This document shows positions 1 to 9,000 of a stretch of DNA of 64,000 bases, piece after piece (positions within the stretch are counted from its first letter, which is position 1; every line of letters starts with the position of its first letter). Location of the stretch: positions 1 through 64,000 of the forward strand of contig NZ_AJKI01000004.1 of assembly GCF_000259075.1 (NCBI RefSeq), in the 5' to 3' direction. The notes beneath the pieces were generated by a model that did not search any database, was not told the DNA's origin, and was given only the letters and a program-made list of their open reading frames with translations. Position numbers and translations under genes: made by a program. The stretch comes from Marinilabilia salmonicolor JCM 21150 (lineage in GTDB: Bacteria; Bacteroidota; Bacteroidia; Bacteroidales; Marinilabiliaceae).

Positions 1-64
1 AACCCTTCTCCTTATGCCACACTACGTTTACATTCTGTACAGCACTTTTCGTGACCGCTATTAT
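1..64 (+). repeat. 64-bp direct repeat, copy 1 (GIY-YIG leader and 5' end)
   Basis: Bases 1-64 recur identically at 362-425. The repeat covers a short leader and the first 17 codons of a GIY-YIG nuclease gene, so the unit is the start of a roughly 361-bp cassette (gene, tRNA-like tail, hairpin) that is present once complete and once truncated. Confidence 0.9.
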
Positions 65-268
65 ATCGGAAGCGCCTCGGATATTGAAGAGCGCTTAAAT
101 CGTCACAATGCCGGAGCCACTCCATCAACCAAGTCTGGTCGCCCATGGAAAGTCGTTTACACAGAGGAATATTCAACAAAAAGTGAAGCATTAAAGCGTG
201 AAAACCAAATAAAACGTCAAAAGAGTCGTATCTACATCGAAACGTTAATTGATAGCTCAACTGGTTAG
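14..268 (+). CDS. GIY-YIG family nuclease, small single-domain protein
   Basis: An 84-aa protein beginning MPHYVYIL, with the GIY-YIG signature split as YVYIL near residue 4 and YYIGSA near residue 17, then R in EERLNRHN, and E in the segment following KVVYTEEY. This is the stand-alone URI/UPF0213-like class common in Bacteroidota. Known members of the superfamily cleave DNA, but the role of these short forms is not established. The start is the first ATG and is conserved in the duplicate. The last codons and the stop at 266-268 lie inside a tRNA-like sequence (D-arm), so the reading frame runs into tRNA-derived DNA. An intact but diverged relative lies at 61477-61713. Confidence 0.85.
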   Translation: MPHYVYILYSTFRDRYYIGSASDIEERLNRHNAGATPSTKSGRPWKVVYTEEYSTKSEALKRENQIKRQKSRIYIETLIDSSTG

Positions 269-321
269 AGCGTCCCGATCTAAATCGGGAAGGTCGGCGG
301 TTCAAGCCCGCCTCTCGCTAC
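250..321 (+). pseudogene. tRNA-like remnant overlapping the GIY-YIG 3' end
   Basis: The sequence reads as a tRNA from position 8 onward: D-arm TAGCTC-AACTGGTTA-GAGC, an anticodon-arm region, variable AGGTC, and a perfect T-arm GGCGG-TTCAAGC-CCGCC followed by TCTCGCTA. The 5' acceptor strand does not pair with the 3' strand (it would need AGCGAGA), and the anticodon arm has become a 7-bp palindrome TCCCGAT/ATCGGGA with a 4-nt loop. The 3' end reads CGA, not CCA. It therefore cannot be a working tRNA. It looks like a captured or target tRNA fragment attached to the nuclease cassette. Confidence 0.65.
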
Positions 322-322
322 G

Positions 323-356
323 AAGGGTTAGAACTTAACAGTTTTAACCCTTTTTT
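323..356 (+). terminator. Intrinsic-terminator-like hairpin
   Basis: Arms AAGGGTTA (323-330) and TAACCCTT (345-352) are followed directly by a T run. It closes the GIY-YIG/tRNA-like cassette just before the second copy begins at 362. Confidence 0.6.
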
Positions 357-361
357 CATTA

Positions 362-535
362 AACCCTTCTCCTTATGCCACACTACGTTTACATTCTGTA
401 CAGCACTTTTCGTGACCGCTATTATCTTGGTACTACTTCCGATATCACTGGGCGTTTGTTGTGATACAATTCTGGCTCCATGCAATTCACTAAACGTTTT
501 TCTGCTTTCAATCAATTGATGGGTGCAAGTTAAGT
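362..535 (+). pseudogene. Truncated second copy of the GIY-YIG nuclease gene
   Basis: The leader and first codons match copy 1 exactly for 64 bp, with the ATG at 375. The frame then diverges and meets a TGA stop at about 462-464 after GRLL. Beyond the stop the frame still reads YNSGSMQFTKRF, recognisable as the nuclease segment HNAGATPSTKSG, and then homology ends. No full-length product is possible. Tandem duplication of a nuclease cassette followed by decay is the simplest explanation. Confidence 0.75.
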
Positions 536-1375
536 TGACTTTTTATCAGATAAAATGAAAAGAACATTCTTGTAATGAGTTGTAATGAAACGAGCCTGGT
601 GCATAGTTCAGAGGGGATGGGGATATTGACTCATGCCTTGAATCTTTCAAACCCGGCAATTGGTTTGACCCCTGCCCCCGGGAGGGGGGGGCACAGTTTG
701 GCATTATGATACAAAAACCCCGGCAGAGGTAACGCCTTTTTCAAAAATTTTGTAAATAAAAAAACTCCAATAAGCTGTAGGTCAATGCATTGGCTAATGA
801 TTCTTTTGTCCTTCTTCGTACCTTGTTCGAGTCTTGTTCGGGCTTTGTTCGACTGTTCTTCGACTCTTATAAGGTCGCAAATTAGTCGAAGAAGAGTCGA
901 AGGAGCCCCGAAGCAGCTACGAATCAGCTACGAAGAAGGATCGAAGCTGTATCGAATGAATGTAAGGAGATATAAGCTATTAATATTTGGTTTTTGGGAA
1001 AAAGGCTCGATTTTTGGCTGCCGATAAAAGTTGCTTGTGGATGCTGGATATTCTGAGCGGAATTCCAGAATTGATTTTCCAGATCTGATGAGTTTACACA
1101 AAAAATGATAGAAAATGGCAAGGCCAGCATCTGGAAATGAATATAGAGTTTTTGTAAAAATATCAGAAGACAAAAGGTACTTATCTCAGCTTTATTTGCT
1201 TGCAATCAATTTTTTATTTCTTCCAATCAGGGGAAATTGTTTAGTTTTCTTAATTGGTTTGTTGAACAAGTCATTTATTCCTATTGTTAGATATTACTTT
1301 CTAACAGATGAGAGATGTTGATGAAAGTTGTTTGTGTCGTTAGGAATGGTGTTGTTATTAAAAAAAATAGAAACT
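536..1375. other. Gene-free stretch containing one large palindromic repeat
   Basis: No open frame here has convincing coding character. Apart from the hairpin at 809-940 it holds a G-run at about 681-690 and ordinary AT-rich sequence. The open frames overlapping 785-1321 on both strands are side effects of the palindrome or low-complexity hydrophobic readings. Confidence 0.5.
809..940. repeat. 132-bp imperfect inverted repeat rich in TTCG/CGAA
   Basis: Two arms of about 60 nt face each other: 809-868, starting TCCTTCTTCGTA, and 881-940, ending TACGAAGAAGGA. Within the arms, blocks of TTCGACT/AGTCGAA, TTCGGGCT/AGCCCCGAA and similar pair with compensating spacing, leaving a short AT-rich loop near 869-880. 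It would form a long hairpin in single-stranded DNA or RNA. It resembles an intergenic palindromic repeat family rather than a terminator, since no T tract follows. Confidence 0.7.
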
Positions 1376-1849
1376 ATGAACCTTAGGGGGGAAACTTTTG
1401 AGAAAGCGGATAGAAAAATTACTTTCTGGATGGCTAAGCACGGCCTTGATATTTTGCGAATCAGTATCGGAATAATATTTTTTTGGTTTGGCATATTGAA
1501 ATTTTTTAGTGGATTAAGTCCAGCGGAAGGAATTGCGGTGCAGACTATTGAAATTCTGACATTTGGGCTGATACCTGAAACTGTTATTCTCTATGGCCTT
1601 GGACTATGGGAGGTTGCGATTGGTATTGGTTTGTTGTTTAAGCTATTCATGCGGGAAACATTGTTACTTTTGTTTCTTCAGATGATTGGTACTTTCAGCC
1701 CATTATTTTTGTTTCCCTTGGAGGTTTTTCATGTTTTTCCTTATTCTCTTACAATAGAAGGGCAATATATCGTCAAGAACATAGTGATTGTAAGTGCCGC
1801 TATCGTATTGGGGGCAACGGTAAGAGGAGGAAGACTTGCCGTGAACTAA
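1376..1849 (+). CDS. DoxX/YkgB-like integral membrane protein
   Basis: About 157 aa from the ATG at 1376. Four hydrophobic segments are visible: LRISIGIIFFWFGILKF, VILYGLGLWEVAIGIGLLF, ETLLLLFLQMIGTFSPLF and YIVKNIVIVSAAIVLGA, with the conserved-looking GQYIVKN and a final ATVRGG. This pattern matches the DoxX-like/YkgB (DUF417) membrane family, whose biochemical role is poorly defined. An in-frame upstream start at 1328 would add 16 residues, but the N-terminus from 1376 fits the family better. It stands alone between the palindrome and a convergent gene. Confidence 0.75.
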   Translation: MNLRGETFEKADRKITFWMAKHGLDILRISIGIIFFWFGILKFFSGLSPAEGIAVQTIEILTFGLIPETVILYGLGLWEVAIGIGLLFKLFMRETLLLLFLQMIGTFSPLFLFPLEVFHVFPYSLTIEGQYIVKNIVIVSAAIVLGATVRGGRLAVN

Positions 1850-1873
1850 AATAAAATATGGTTTTTGAAAAGA

Positions 1874-3307
1874 TTACTCCACAAATATTATCTCCACTCT
1901 TCTGTTTTCTGCAGCTTTGGCGGGCTCAGAATCGTCGGGCCATAAGGGATGTTTTTGTCCCATACCCAGGATGAACAGACGATCGGACTGGATGCCTGCA
2001 TCAATAAGCTTTTGAGCTGCGGCTTCTGCTCTTTTGCGGCTCAAAGTGATGCAATATTCCGGGTCACCTGTCATATCGGTATGCCCCATAATGATGGCTT
2101 TGGTTTCGGGTTCTTCCTGCAACACCTGCAAGTATTGTGTGATGTCGTGCGTGTATTTCTCGCGGATGTGGTGTTTGTCGAACCGGAAATTTATCATGTT
2201 CTGGGGGCCGGTAAGAGGTACCAGGTTTTCTTTCTGAAGTAGTAGTTCCACATCAGGAGGAAGGGGAGGGAGGTCCTGTTGCGCAATTTTTCTCAGATTG
2301 GGCTTTTTTGCAGCATTTTTCGTGGAGTAGTTGATTCCGGTAGCTTTGCCGTCATACTCCAGTATTATGGTTTTCTCCCTTTCATAATTGTTGGAGGTTT
2401 CATAATTAATGGTGTAATAATGGAGGTTGGTTTTAAAAATTTCTCTAAGAGCTTCAGATACCGATTCCACATCATTCATTTGATAGTAGTGGGCACCTGT
2501 GTAATCGGCCACATATTTCAGTACCTGTTCGTTCACATATCCTCCGAGAGAGACAACGTGTATGGGGAGTGACATTTCGTTTGCCCTGCGGATAATCTCT
2601 ACAGCCGAGGTGTTTAGATGATTCTTGTAGATGAAGGAAGCATTTTCGTATCCGTCGGTAAAGAGAATAATTTTTTGATCGGGGGTGTTCGTATCCATTG
2701 CATTTATGGCTGAGTCGGTGGCGGCATACAATGCCGTGTATCCCGATAACTCTTCCATACCTGTTTGATTGAAATAACTGAGCAGGGAATCCGGATTTGC
2801 GCTTGGTGGTGATACAGCGGTAATGGTTTCATCAAATTTTACAAACCGGATAGTGTCCATCGGGTGTTTTTCTTTGATGAGTTTGTGAATCAGTGGCTCC
2901 AGATTTGGCATGGAATAATCCATGGAACCCTAATAATCCAGCACCATCATCAGTTGTTGGGGACGATACTCTGTTTCTCCCAATTCGTACTCTTTTACCG
3001 AAAAATTTCGAACGGGGTAAGTTTTGTCTTCATATTTTTCAATAACCGTGTGGAATGGATTGTCTTCTTTTATTTGCTTATCGTCAGCCAGTCCTTTAAC
3101 AAAATTGCCCTGACCATCGATGGTAATAACTTTCAGTTGCTTGCGGTTGATAGTGACATTCCAGGTAAGGGTGACGGTGTCGCCCTGAAATATTTTCCAG
3201 TCCGAGAGTTCCATGTTAAGATTTGACCGTTTGGGACCAAATAGTTGGGCATTTGTGCCAATGGAAAACAGCAGAAATGTGAGGATACAGATGTTTTTTA
3301 GTTGCAT
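1874..3307 (-). pseudogene. von Willebrand A + OmpA domain protein interrupted by an in-frame amber codon
   Basis: One reading frame runs from the ATG at 3307 (signal peptide ending GTNAQ) to 1874, but is broken by TAG at 2930-2932. Upstream of the stop lie a signal peptide, a beta-rich N-terminal domain and the first vWA strand MMVLDY. Downstream the frame continues GSMDYS, the vWA core (ILFTDGYENA) and a C-terminal OmpA peptidoglycan-binding domain (MGHTDMTGD, LSRKRAEAAA, GMGQKHP, NRRVEIIF). The stop replaces the first serine of the MIDAS metal-binding motif D-x-S-x-S. A single C-to-A change from TCG (Ser) would create it. A downstream ATG at 2923 could restart only without the MIDAS aspartate. 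It may be a recent pseudogene, a sequencing error or readthrough. The intact protein would be an exported, peptidoglycan-anchored vWA protein. Confidence 0.8.
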
Positions 3308-3404
3308 AGCAGCGTGTTTGTTACTGGCCAAAGAAAATCAGTGTGTGTGCATTCAATGTGCATTAATGAGCGATATTTGGGTCCCATGTAGCCTTGGAAA
3401 TTAC

Positions 3405-3441
3405 AAATAAAAAGGGGGACAGCTGCGAGCAACCATCCCCC
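3405..3441 (-). terminator. Rho-independent terminator downstream of the YqaE-like gene
   Basis: Arms GGGGGA (3414-3419) and TCCCCC (3436-3441) form a strong GC stem. On the minus strand the stem is followed by TTTTTATTT. It sits directly after the stop of the small membrane protein gene at 3477-3635. Confidence 0.75.
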
Positions 3442-3476
3442 TGATGAAAAAGAAAACTAATTGGAAATGCGATTTC

Positions 3477-3635
3477 TTATTTTTTGAAAATGAGCCATAA
3501 TGCATGTATCAAACCCGGTAAGAATCCCAGGATGGTTAAAAGAACATTAATCCAAAAATGCTTTGTAATTCCCACATGCAAAGCAGCAGCCACAGGTGGC
3601 AAAATGATGGCAAAAATAATTTTGATAATATCCAT
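3477..3635 (-). CDS. YqaE/Pmp3 family small membrane protein
   Basis: A 52-aa ORF that is easily missed by length cut-offs. It starts MDIIKIIFAIILPPVAAAL and continues through a second hydrophobic span INVLLTILGFLPGLIHALWL, ending with FKK. Two transmembrane helices with the ILPP motif and the G-x-L-P-G-x-I-H-A segment are diagnostic of the YqaE/Pmp3 (UPF0057) family, associated in other organisms with stress and membrane potential. It has its own terminator at 3405-3441. Upstream, 3636-3809 contains only AT-rich non-coding sequence. Confidence 0.9.
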   Translation of the reverse strand: MDIIKIIFAIILPPVAAALHVGITKHFWINVLLTILGFLPGLIHALWLIFKK

Positions 3636-3809
3636 AATATCAGGATTTTGATGGTTTTAATCAAAGGTAATAAAAAGTATTAAAAATCTTTGCTCCGTTT
3701 ATTATTGAATCTGTTGAACCGTAGCCGGAAAAGAAATATGCTTTTTTGTGAAAAAAATTATAGTTCACCGTGAGGAAGTCATTAACTAATGATTAATGCG
3801 TGAACGATT

Positions 3810-4373
3810 TTAGTAATTCCAGATAACGATTAAAATAGCCATATAGTCTTTCAGATGTTTTCTCATCGTTAAAAGAGCTCTTGAAATATGGTATTCAACT
3901 GATTTGACAGAAATGCCTAATTCTTTTGCAATTTCCTTATATGATTTGAATTCTTCACGGTTCATTACAAAAATTTTTGCTGTTTGTTCAGATAATTCTT
4001 CTAATGCCCTGGAATATTGTTGTTTGATATATAGTAACTCTTCCTCAGAGAAATCAGGAGGGGTTTCATTTGAAATAAGCTCTAAGATATCAATTCGCAG
4101 TTTATTGGTGTTTTTATTTGACCTTAAAAAATCGATACACTCATTTTTGACAGTCTTATATAGCCATGCTTTACTTGCCTTTTCACTATTGAAATTTTCA
4201 TGAATGTTCCAATATTTGACAAAGACCTCCTGGACAATATCTTCACACTGGTTAAAGTCTTGAATAAAAGAAAAGGAGAAGTGACATAATTCTGCAAATA
4301 GCCATGTGAAAATGTCATCAAAGCTATTGTTTTTATTTTTTTTAATAATATCTCTCATTTTGCTTTTACTCAT
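3810..4373 (-). CDS. ECF-type RNA polymerase sigma factor (FecI-like)
   Basis: 187 aa. Sigma region 2 is seen in the segment QCEDIVQEVFVKYW with KASKAWLYKTVKNECIDFLRS, and region 4 in LSEQTAKIFVMNREEFKSYKEIAKELGISVKSVEYHISRALLTMRKHL, a helix-turn-helix for -35 recognition. Length and layout are typical of Bacteroidota ECF sigmas that partner a FecR anti-sigma. The anti-sigma gene lies divergently at 4690, separated by 316 bp, rather than downstream in the same operon. The likely regulon is the SusC/SusD locus beginning at 6015, whose SusC carries the matching STN domain. Confidence 0.92.
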   Translation of the reverse strand: MSKSKMRDIIKKNKNNSFDDIFTWLFAELCHFSFSFIQDFNQCEDIVQEVFVKYWNIHENFNSEKASKAWLYKTVKNECIDFLRSNKNTNKLRIDILELISNETPPDFSEEELLYIKQQYSRALEELSEQTAKIFVMNREEFKSYKEIAKELGISVKSVEYHISRALLTMRKHLKDYMAILIVIWNY

Positions 4374-4689
4374 TTACCGGAAACGAAAGTAAGTAAAATA
4401 TGGTTTAAGATGTAAAGGAACGTTTAAGAAAAGTTTGTTCTGCCTCACTTGATCTTATGTTGTTTTTTAGTTTGGTGGTGTTTGAAATAATCATTTTAGG
4501 TGTTTAAAAATGCCTTTTATCATGTCTGACATAAGGACAAAGATAAAAAATATTTAATGGGAATTCATTGTAAACAGGCACGGAAAATATGGTTTTTAAG
4601 GTTTATATGTAAAAAAAAGCAAAAAAAACTCTCTTTTTGTTTAGGGTGGGAGGATGTTTTTTCGTTTAAGAGATATCAAATATAGAAAC
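4374..4689. other. Divergent intergenic region between sigma and anti-sigma genes
   Basis: 316 bp of AT-rich DNA that must contain both divergent promoters. No clear TTG/TAnnTTTG Bacteroidota promoter, operator or hairpin could be assigned by eye. Confidence 0.5.
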
Positions 4690-5682
4690 ATGAGCAAGAA
4701 AGCTAATTTTAAAAGGTTACTAAGAAAATTCCTTGTCGGTTCCATTGATAATGCTGAATTGGAGGTTCTACATAAAGAATTAAAAGATTCACCTGAGAAT
4801 TTGGAATCGGCCAGGAAAAGTTATTTTGGAATTATAAAACTGGCCGGATTAGAAAGAAGTGCTGTCTGGTTGGATCAGAACAGAAAAGAAGTTCAACGGA
4901 AAATAGTCAGAAGAAGAAGATTTATTCAAGGATTCAAAGTTGCTGCATCATTGTTGGCAATAATTGGTCTTTCCGGAGTGCTCCATTTGAGTGGTATTTT
5001 TAATACTACTCCGGAGTGGAAGACTATTACTGCTGCCAATGGTGAAATTAGGGAGTTTTATCTCTCTGACAGTTCACGGATTTATCTTGCTCCTTCCAGT
5101 ACTTTAAAATTTCCGGTCAAATTCTCTAAGAATTCCAGGGTTGTTCATCTTAATGGTGAAGCGTACTTCGAGGTGAAAAAAGATACTAAAAGAAAATTTA
5201 TTGTTAAAACTTCATTTTCAGAAGTGAGTGTATTGGGTACATCTTTTAATGTTAGAGCATATCCTAATGAGAGATATGAAGAAACTTTATTGGTTGATGG
5301 TATTGTTTCCCTATCACACCTGGACGAAAAGAAAAATAAGGTTCATCAACCATACATCCTCGAACCTTTGGAAAAAGTTAAATACAATAAAGATGATAAT
5401 ACAACCGAACGAAGAATTATTGATTCAAAGGATAAGCCGGTATGGATGAATCATCGGATTGCCTTTTATAATCAGTCACTAAGCTTTGTCACCAAAGAGT
5501 TGGAACGATTTCATAATGTCACGATAGTTATTGTAGATGAGGAGGTGGGTGAGATAAAAATTAACGGGGAGTTCAACAATGAATCGCTGGAGGAAATATT
5601 GAATTCTTTAAAAATCCTATTGCCTATACGATATTCATACGATATCCAAAATCAGTTAATTCATATTTATTCTTTAAAATAA
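4690..5682 (+). CDS. FecR family anti-sigma factor
   Basis: About 330 aa from the ATG at 4690 (MSKKANFKRLL). An in-frame ATG at 4654 exists but adds an atypical leader. The N-terminal ~85 residues form the cytoplasmic sigma-binding region, followed by one transmembrane helix (FKVAASLLAIIGLSGVLHL). A periplasmic FecR domain follows (EWKTITAANGEIREFYLSDSSRIYLAPSS, LNGEAYFEVKKD, VSVLGTSFNVRAY), then a C-terminal DUF4974-like domain with an FYNQSLSFVTKELERFHNV segment. In this class the periplasmic part senses the loaded TonB receptor through its STN domain and releases the ECF sigma. The neighbouring SusC has that domain. Confidence 0.92.
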   Translation: MSKKANFKRLLRKFLVGSIDNAELEVLHKELKDSPENLESARKSYFGIIKLAGLERSAVWLDQNRKEVQRKIVRRRRFIQGFKVAASLLAIIGLSGVLHLSGIFNTTPEWKTITAANGEIREFYLSDSSRIYLAPSSTLKFPVKFSKNSRVVHLNGEAYFEVKKDTKRKFIVKTSFSEVSVLGTSFNVRAYPNERYEETLLVDGIVSLSHLDEKKNKVHQPYILEPLEKVKYNKDDNTTERRIIDSKDKPVWMNHRIAFYNQSLSFVTKELERFHNVTIVIVDEEVGEIKINGEFNNESLEEILNSLKILLPIRYSYDIQNQLIHIYSLK

Positions 5683-5733
5683 ACATATGACGGCCTGAAA
5701 TAACTGTGAAAGGGGCTTGGGCTTCCCCACTAA

Positions 5734-5924
5734 TTAGTGTCTGTCCATAAACTAAGCGTTTTTCACGTTTTTGAGATAGAAAGTTCAAATTCAAGGCGTG
5801 TGAAAAACCTAAACTGCAGTCCCGAAGTAGCTTTTGTAAGGTTTTTTTAAACAAAAAACCAACAAAAAGCACAATCGGGATGAGGATTTAGATTTTGAGC
5901 AACAACTTTATAGACAAACACTAA
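5734..5924 (+). repeat. MITE-like element, copy 1
   Basis: A 191-bp non-coding element bounded by imperfect terminal inverted repeats, TTAGTGTCTGTCCATAAA at the left and TTTATAGACAAACACTAA at the right. The interior is AT-rich. Its reverse complement is nearly identical to 59648-59850, differing by a 12-bp insertion and a handful of substitutions. A shorter relative with the same ends lies at 18845-18951. It has no coding capacity, which suggests mobilisation in trans. It lies between the anti-sigma gene and susC. Confidence 0.8.
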
Positions 5925-5932
5925 ATAAAAAA

Positions 5933-5982
5933 CGGTGTATGTGCCTGCATACACCGGAAAAAATAAAATCTCCTTTAGGAGA
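5933..5982 (+). promoter_or_regulatory. Two hairpins in the leader of the susC-like gene
   Basis: The first stem CGGTGTATG/CATACACCG (5933-5941 with 5948-5956, loop of 6) is followed by an A-rich stretch. The second is the small palindrome TCTCCTTTAGGAGA (5969-5982). Both lie within 85 bp of the susC start at 6015. They could be a 5'-UTR structural or attenuation element, or simply the right-hand flank of the repeat. The structures are plain, but their function is a guess. Confidence 0.4.
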
Positions 5983-6014
5983 CAATTTTTAATTTGCTAA
6001 TTAACAACAAAGTT

Positions 6015-9000
6015 ATGGAGAAAAATCAATTTAATCCCTTATTTCTAACAAAAAAAAGGCGACTTAAGTCGTCGAAGGTTATGAGATTAATGTTTCTGTT
6101 TTTAGTGGCTAACTTATTTGTGGTCAATGCATCACAGGGTTTTTCGCAGCCTGCAAAGTTGACTGTTAATGAAAAAAACGTCACCCTGGAGGACGTGTTT
6201 AAAATAATTAAAGACGTTTCCGAGTATAATATCTTATATAAGTCTGGTGATTTGAATGTTGACAAGGTGGTTAATGTTGACGTAAAGGAAGTATCTGTTG
6301 AAGAGTTGCTTGCTGTGGTCCTTGCCGGGGAGGATGTAGAGTATATTATTCAAAATAATCAGATTATCATAAAAAAAGCCTTACCGTCAATAAGATCGGA
6401 TATTCAGGATGATATGTTTACCGTTACAGGAAAGGTGATTGATAAAGAGGGATTACCCATACCCGGAGTCAGTATTTCAGTGAAGGGAACTACCATAGGA
6501 ACAATTACCAACGGTAACGGTAATTATTCGTTAAACGTGCCGGAGGCAGATGTGGTTCTCGTTTTTTCATTCATTGGCATGCAGAGCCAGGAAATTGAAA
6601 TTAATGGAAGTTCCGAGATTAATGTAACATTGGAAGAAGATGCTGTTGGTTTGGAAGAGGTCGTAGTTGTGGGGTATGGGGCGCAGAAAAGAGAAAGCGT
6701 TGTTGGAGCTATCTCAACCATAGATCCGCAGGGACTGTCTGTTTCCAATGCTTCTGTTTCAACAGCTCTGGTAGGAAATCTTTCAGGTATTGTAGGGGTA
6801 ACACGTTCAGGTGAGCCCGGAAAAAATAGTGCTGCAGAATTCTATATTCGCGGGATATCCAGTTTTACCGGTAACAATAATCCTTTGGTCCTGGTTGATG
6901 GTATTGAGCGTGATTTGGATTTGGTGGATACCGAAGATATCAAGTCTTTCTCAATTCTGAAAGATGCATCAGCTTCAGCTGTTTATGGAGTCAGAGGTGC
7001 CAACGGGGTTATTCTTATTACCACCAAACGGGGAACAGAAGGAAAACCTAAAATAGATCTTCGTGCGGAGTCTGGTATTACTTCGCCTACTGTAATGCCT
7101 GATCTGGTTAATTCAGCTCAATTTGCTTCAATGTATAATGAGGCAAGTGGTACAAATTATTATTCGGAGGAGGATATTGAGAAGTATCGGAATGGAAGTG
7201 ATCCTGATCTTTTTCCAAGTGTGGACTGGATAGATGAGTTGTATCGTGATTTTGCCAGTAACCAGCGTGTAAATGTAAATGTTAGCGGAGGAAGTAATAT
7301 TGCTAAATATTATGTCTCAGGATCTTTTTATAATGAAAGTTCCATTTTTAAGGATGCCGGCGACAGGTATGATTATAATTCATCAATTAATTATAAGCGG
7401 TACAACTTCCGGGCTAATATGGATTTTTCATTGACAAAGACCACCAATCTTAATGTCAATCTTTCCAATCTTTATGAACAATCTTTTGGTCCGGGGCAAT
7501 CTACAGGAAATATATGGGGATATACGTTCGCGACATCTCCGAATGCTTTTCCTAAAGAATATTCTGACGGAACCATTTCTGCTCCCTCAACATCTTCTGG
7601 ATATAACCCATGGAACCTGCTTGTGCATTCCGGATACAGGGAACAATTCTGGAATTCTGCCCAATCTCTGATTGGATTAAAACAAGATTTAGAAGGTATT
7701 ACCCCGGGACTTAGTGCAGAAATTAAGTTTTCCTGGGACGCTTATACCTCTTCTCTTCAAGTAAGAAACAAAGAACCAAAACAATTTCATGCGAGTGGAA
7801 GAGATGAGGAAGGTAACCTGATTTTTGGTAACCCAATCTATGAAGGAAGTGAAACTCTTGGATATGATAGATCCAGTACAGGTACCCGAACCACATATCT
7901 TGAGGGATCACTCAATTACAGCCGCTTGTTTAATGATGTACACCGGATTGGTGGATTGTTTCTTTACAATCATAAGATCCATAATAATACGCATGCAGGT
8001 AATCAGGAAACTTCTCTTCCCTATAAACATCAGGGGATTGCAGCTCGCGTAACCTACGGATATAATGACACCTATTTCGCTGAATTTAATATGGGATACA
8101 ACGGTTCCGAGAACTTTGCCCCCGGACATCGTTTTGGGTTTTTCCCTGCAGGAGCAGCCGGTTGGTTAATCTCTAATGAAAACTGGTTTGCCGGTATTAA
8201 AAACACTATAAATAAATTAAAAGTTAAAGCTTCATACGGAAAAGTAGGTAATGATAATATTGGTGCCGATCGACGTTGGATCTATGAACCTACGATAGTT
8301 GGTGGTAATAACTGGAATTATGGAGAAACCGGAAATATCGGTGGAGGAAGTATCCGTATTGGTGATGTTGCCAACCCCAATGTCAGCTGGGAAGAAGTCG
8401 ATAAAACGAATGTCGGTATTGAACTTGGATTATTTAGTATTTTAGATCTTCAGGTAGATTATTTTTATGAGAAGCGCTCGGGTATTTTTATTCGAAGAGA
8501 CGGTTTGCCAGCAATTGTTGGTGTATCCAATGTTCCTTTTGTCAATATTGGTAAAGCAGAAAATAATGGTATTGATGCTTCTCTGGAGTATCGCCAGGAG
8601 GTAGGTGAGGTTATTCTTACAGGAAAAGGAACATTTACTTATACCAATAATAAATTGTTGGATAATGATCAACCCGACTGGGAGTATAAATATCAAAACC
8701 AAATCGGGAAAAATATTGGACAACCGTTTGGTCTGGTAGCACTTGGCTTGTTTGAAAGCGAGGAGCAAATTGAAAACAGCCCGAAACAAATGTTTGGACA
8801 GTATAGGGTTGGAGATGTTCAATATCAGGATATTAACGGTGATGGTGTCGTGGATTCTTATGACAGAATTGCCATCGGTTATCCCTCCATGCCCAAATTT
8901 GTATATGGTATTGGGGGTAATCTTCAATGGAAATCAATAGATGTCAATGTATTCTTCCAGGGGGTTGGGCAAACCTCATTCTTTGTAGGAGGTACAGCAA

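Noticed and set aside
250-321. Functional tRNA gene
   Set aside because: The D- and T-arms look right, but the acceptor stem cannot form and the anticodon arm is a palindrome with a 4-nt loop, so it is recorded as a tRNA-like remnant.
785-1027. 80-codon open frame on the + strand
   Set aside because: It runs through the 132-bp palindrome; the Ser/Arg-rich reading is produced by TTCG/CGAA repeats and has no domain character.
924-1205. 93- and 81-codon minus-strand frames
   Set aside because: They overlap the palindrome and AT-rich DNA in two frames at once; no motif or start context.
1115-1321. 68-codon hydrophobic + strand frame
   Set aside because: Hydrophobicity comes from T-rich DNA; it lacks family resemblance and abuts the better-supported DoxX-like gene.
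8442-8927. 161-codon minus-strand frame inside susC
   Set aside because: Antisense shadow of the beta-barrel coding sequence.
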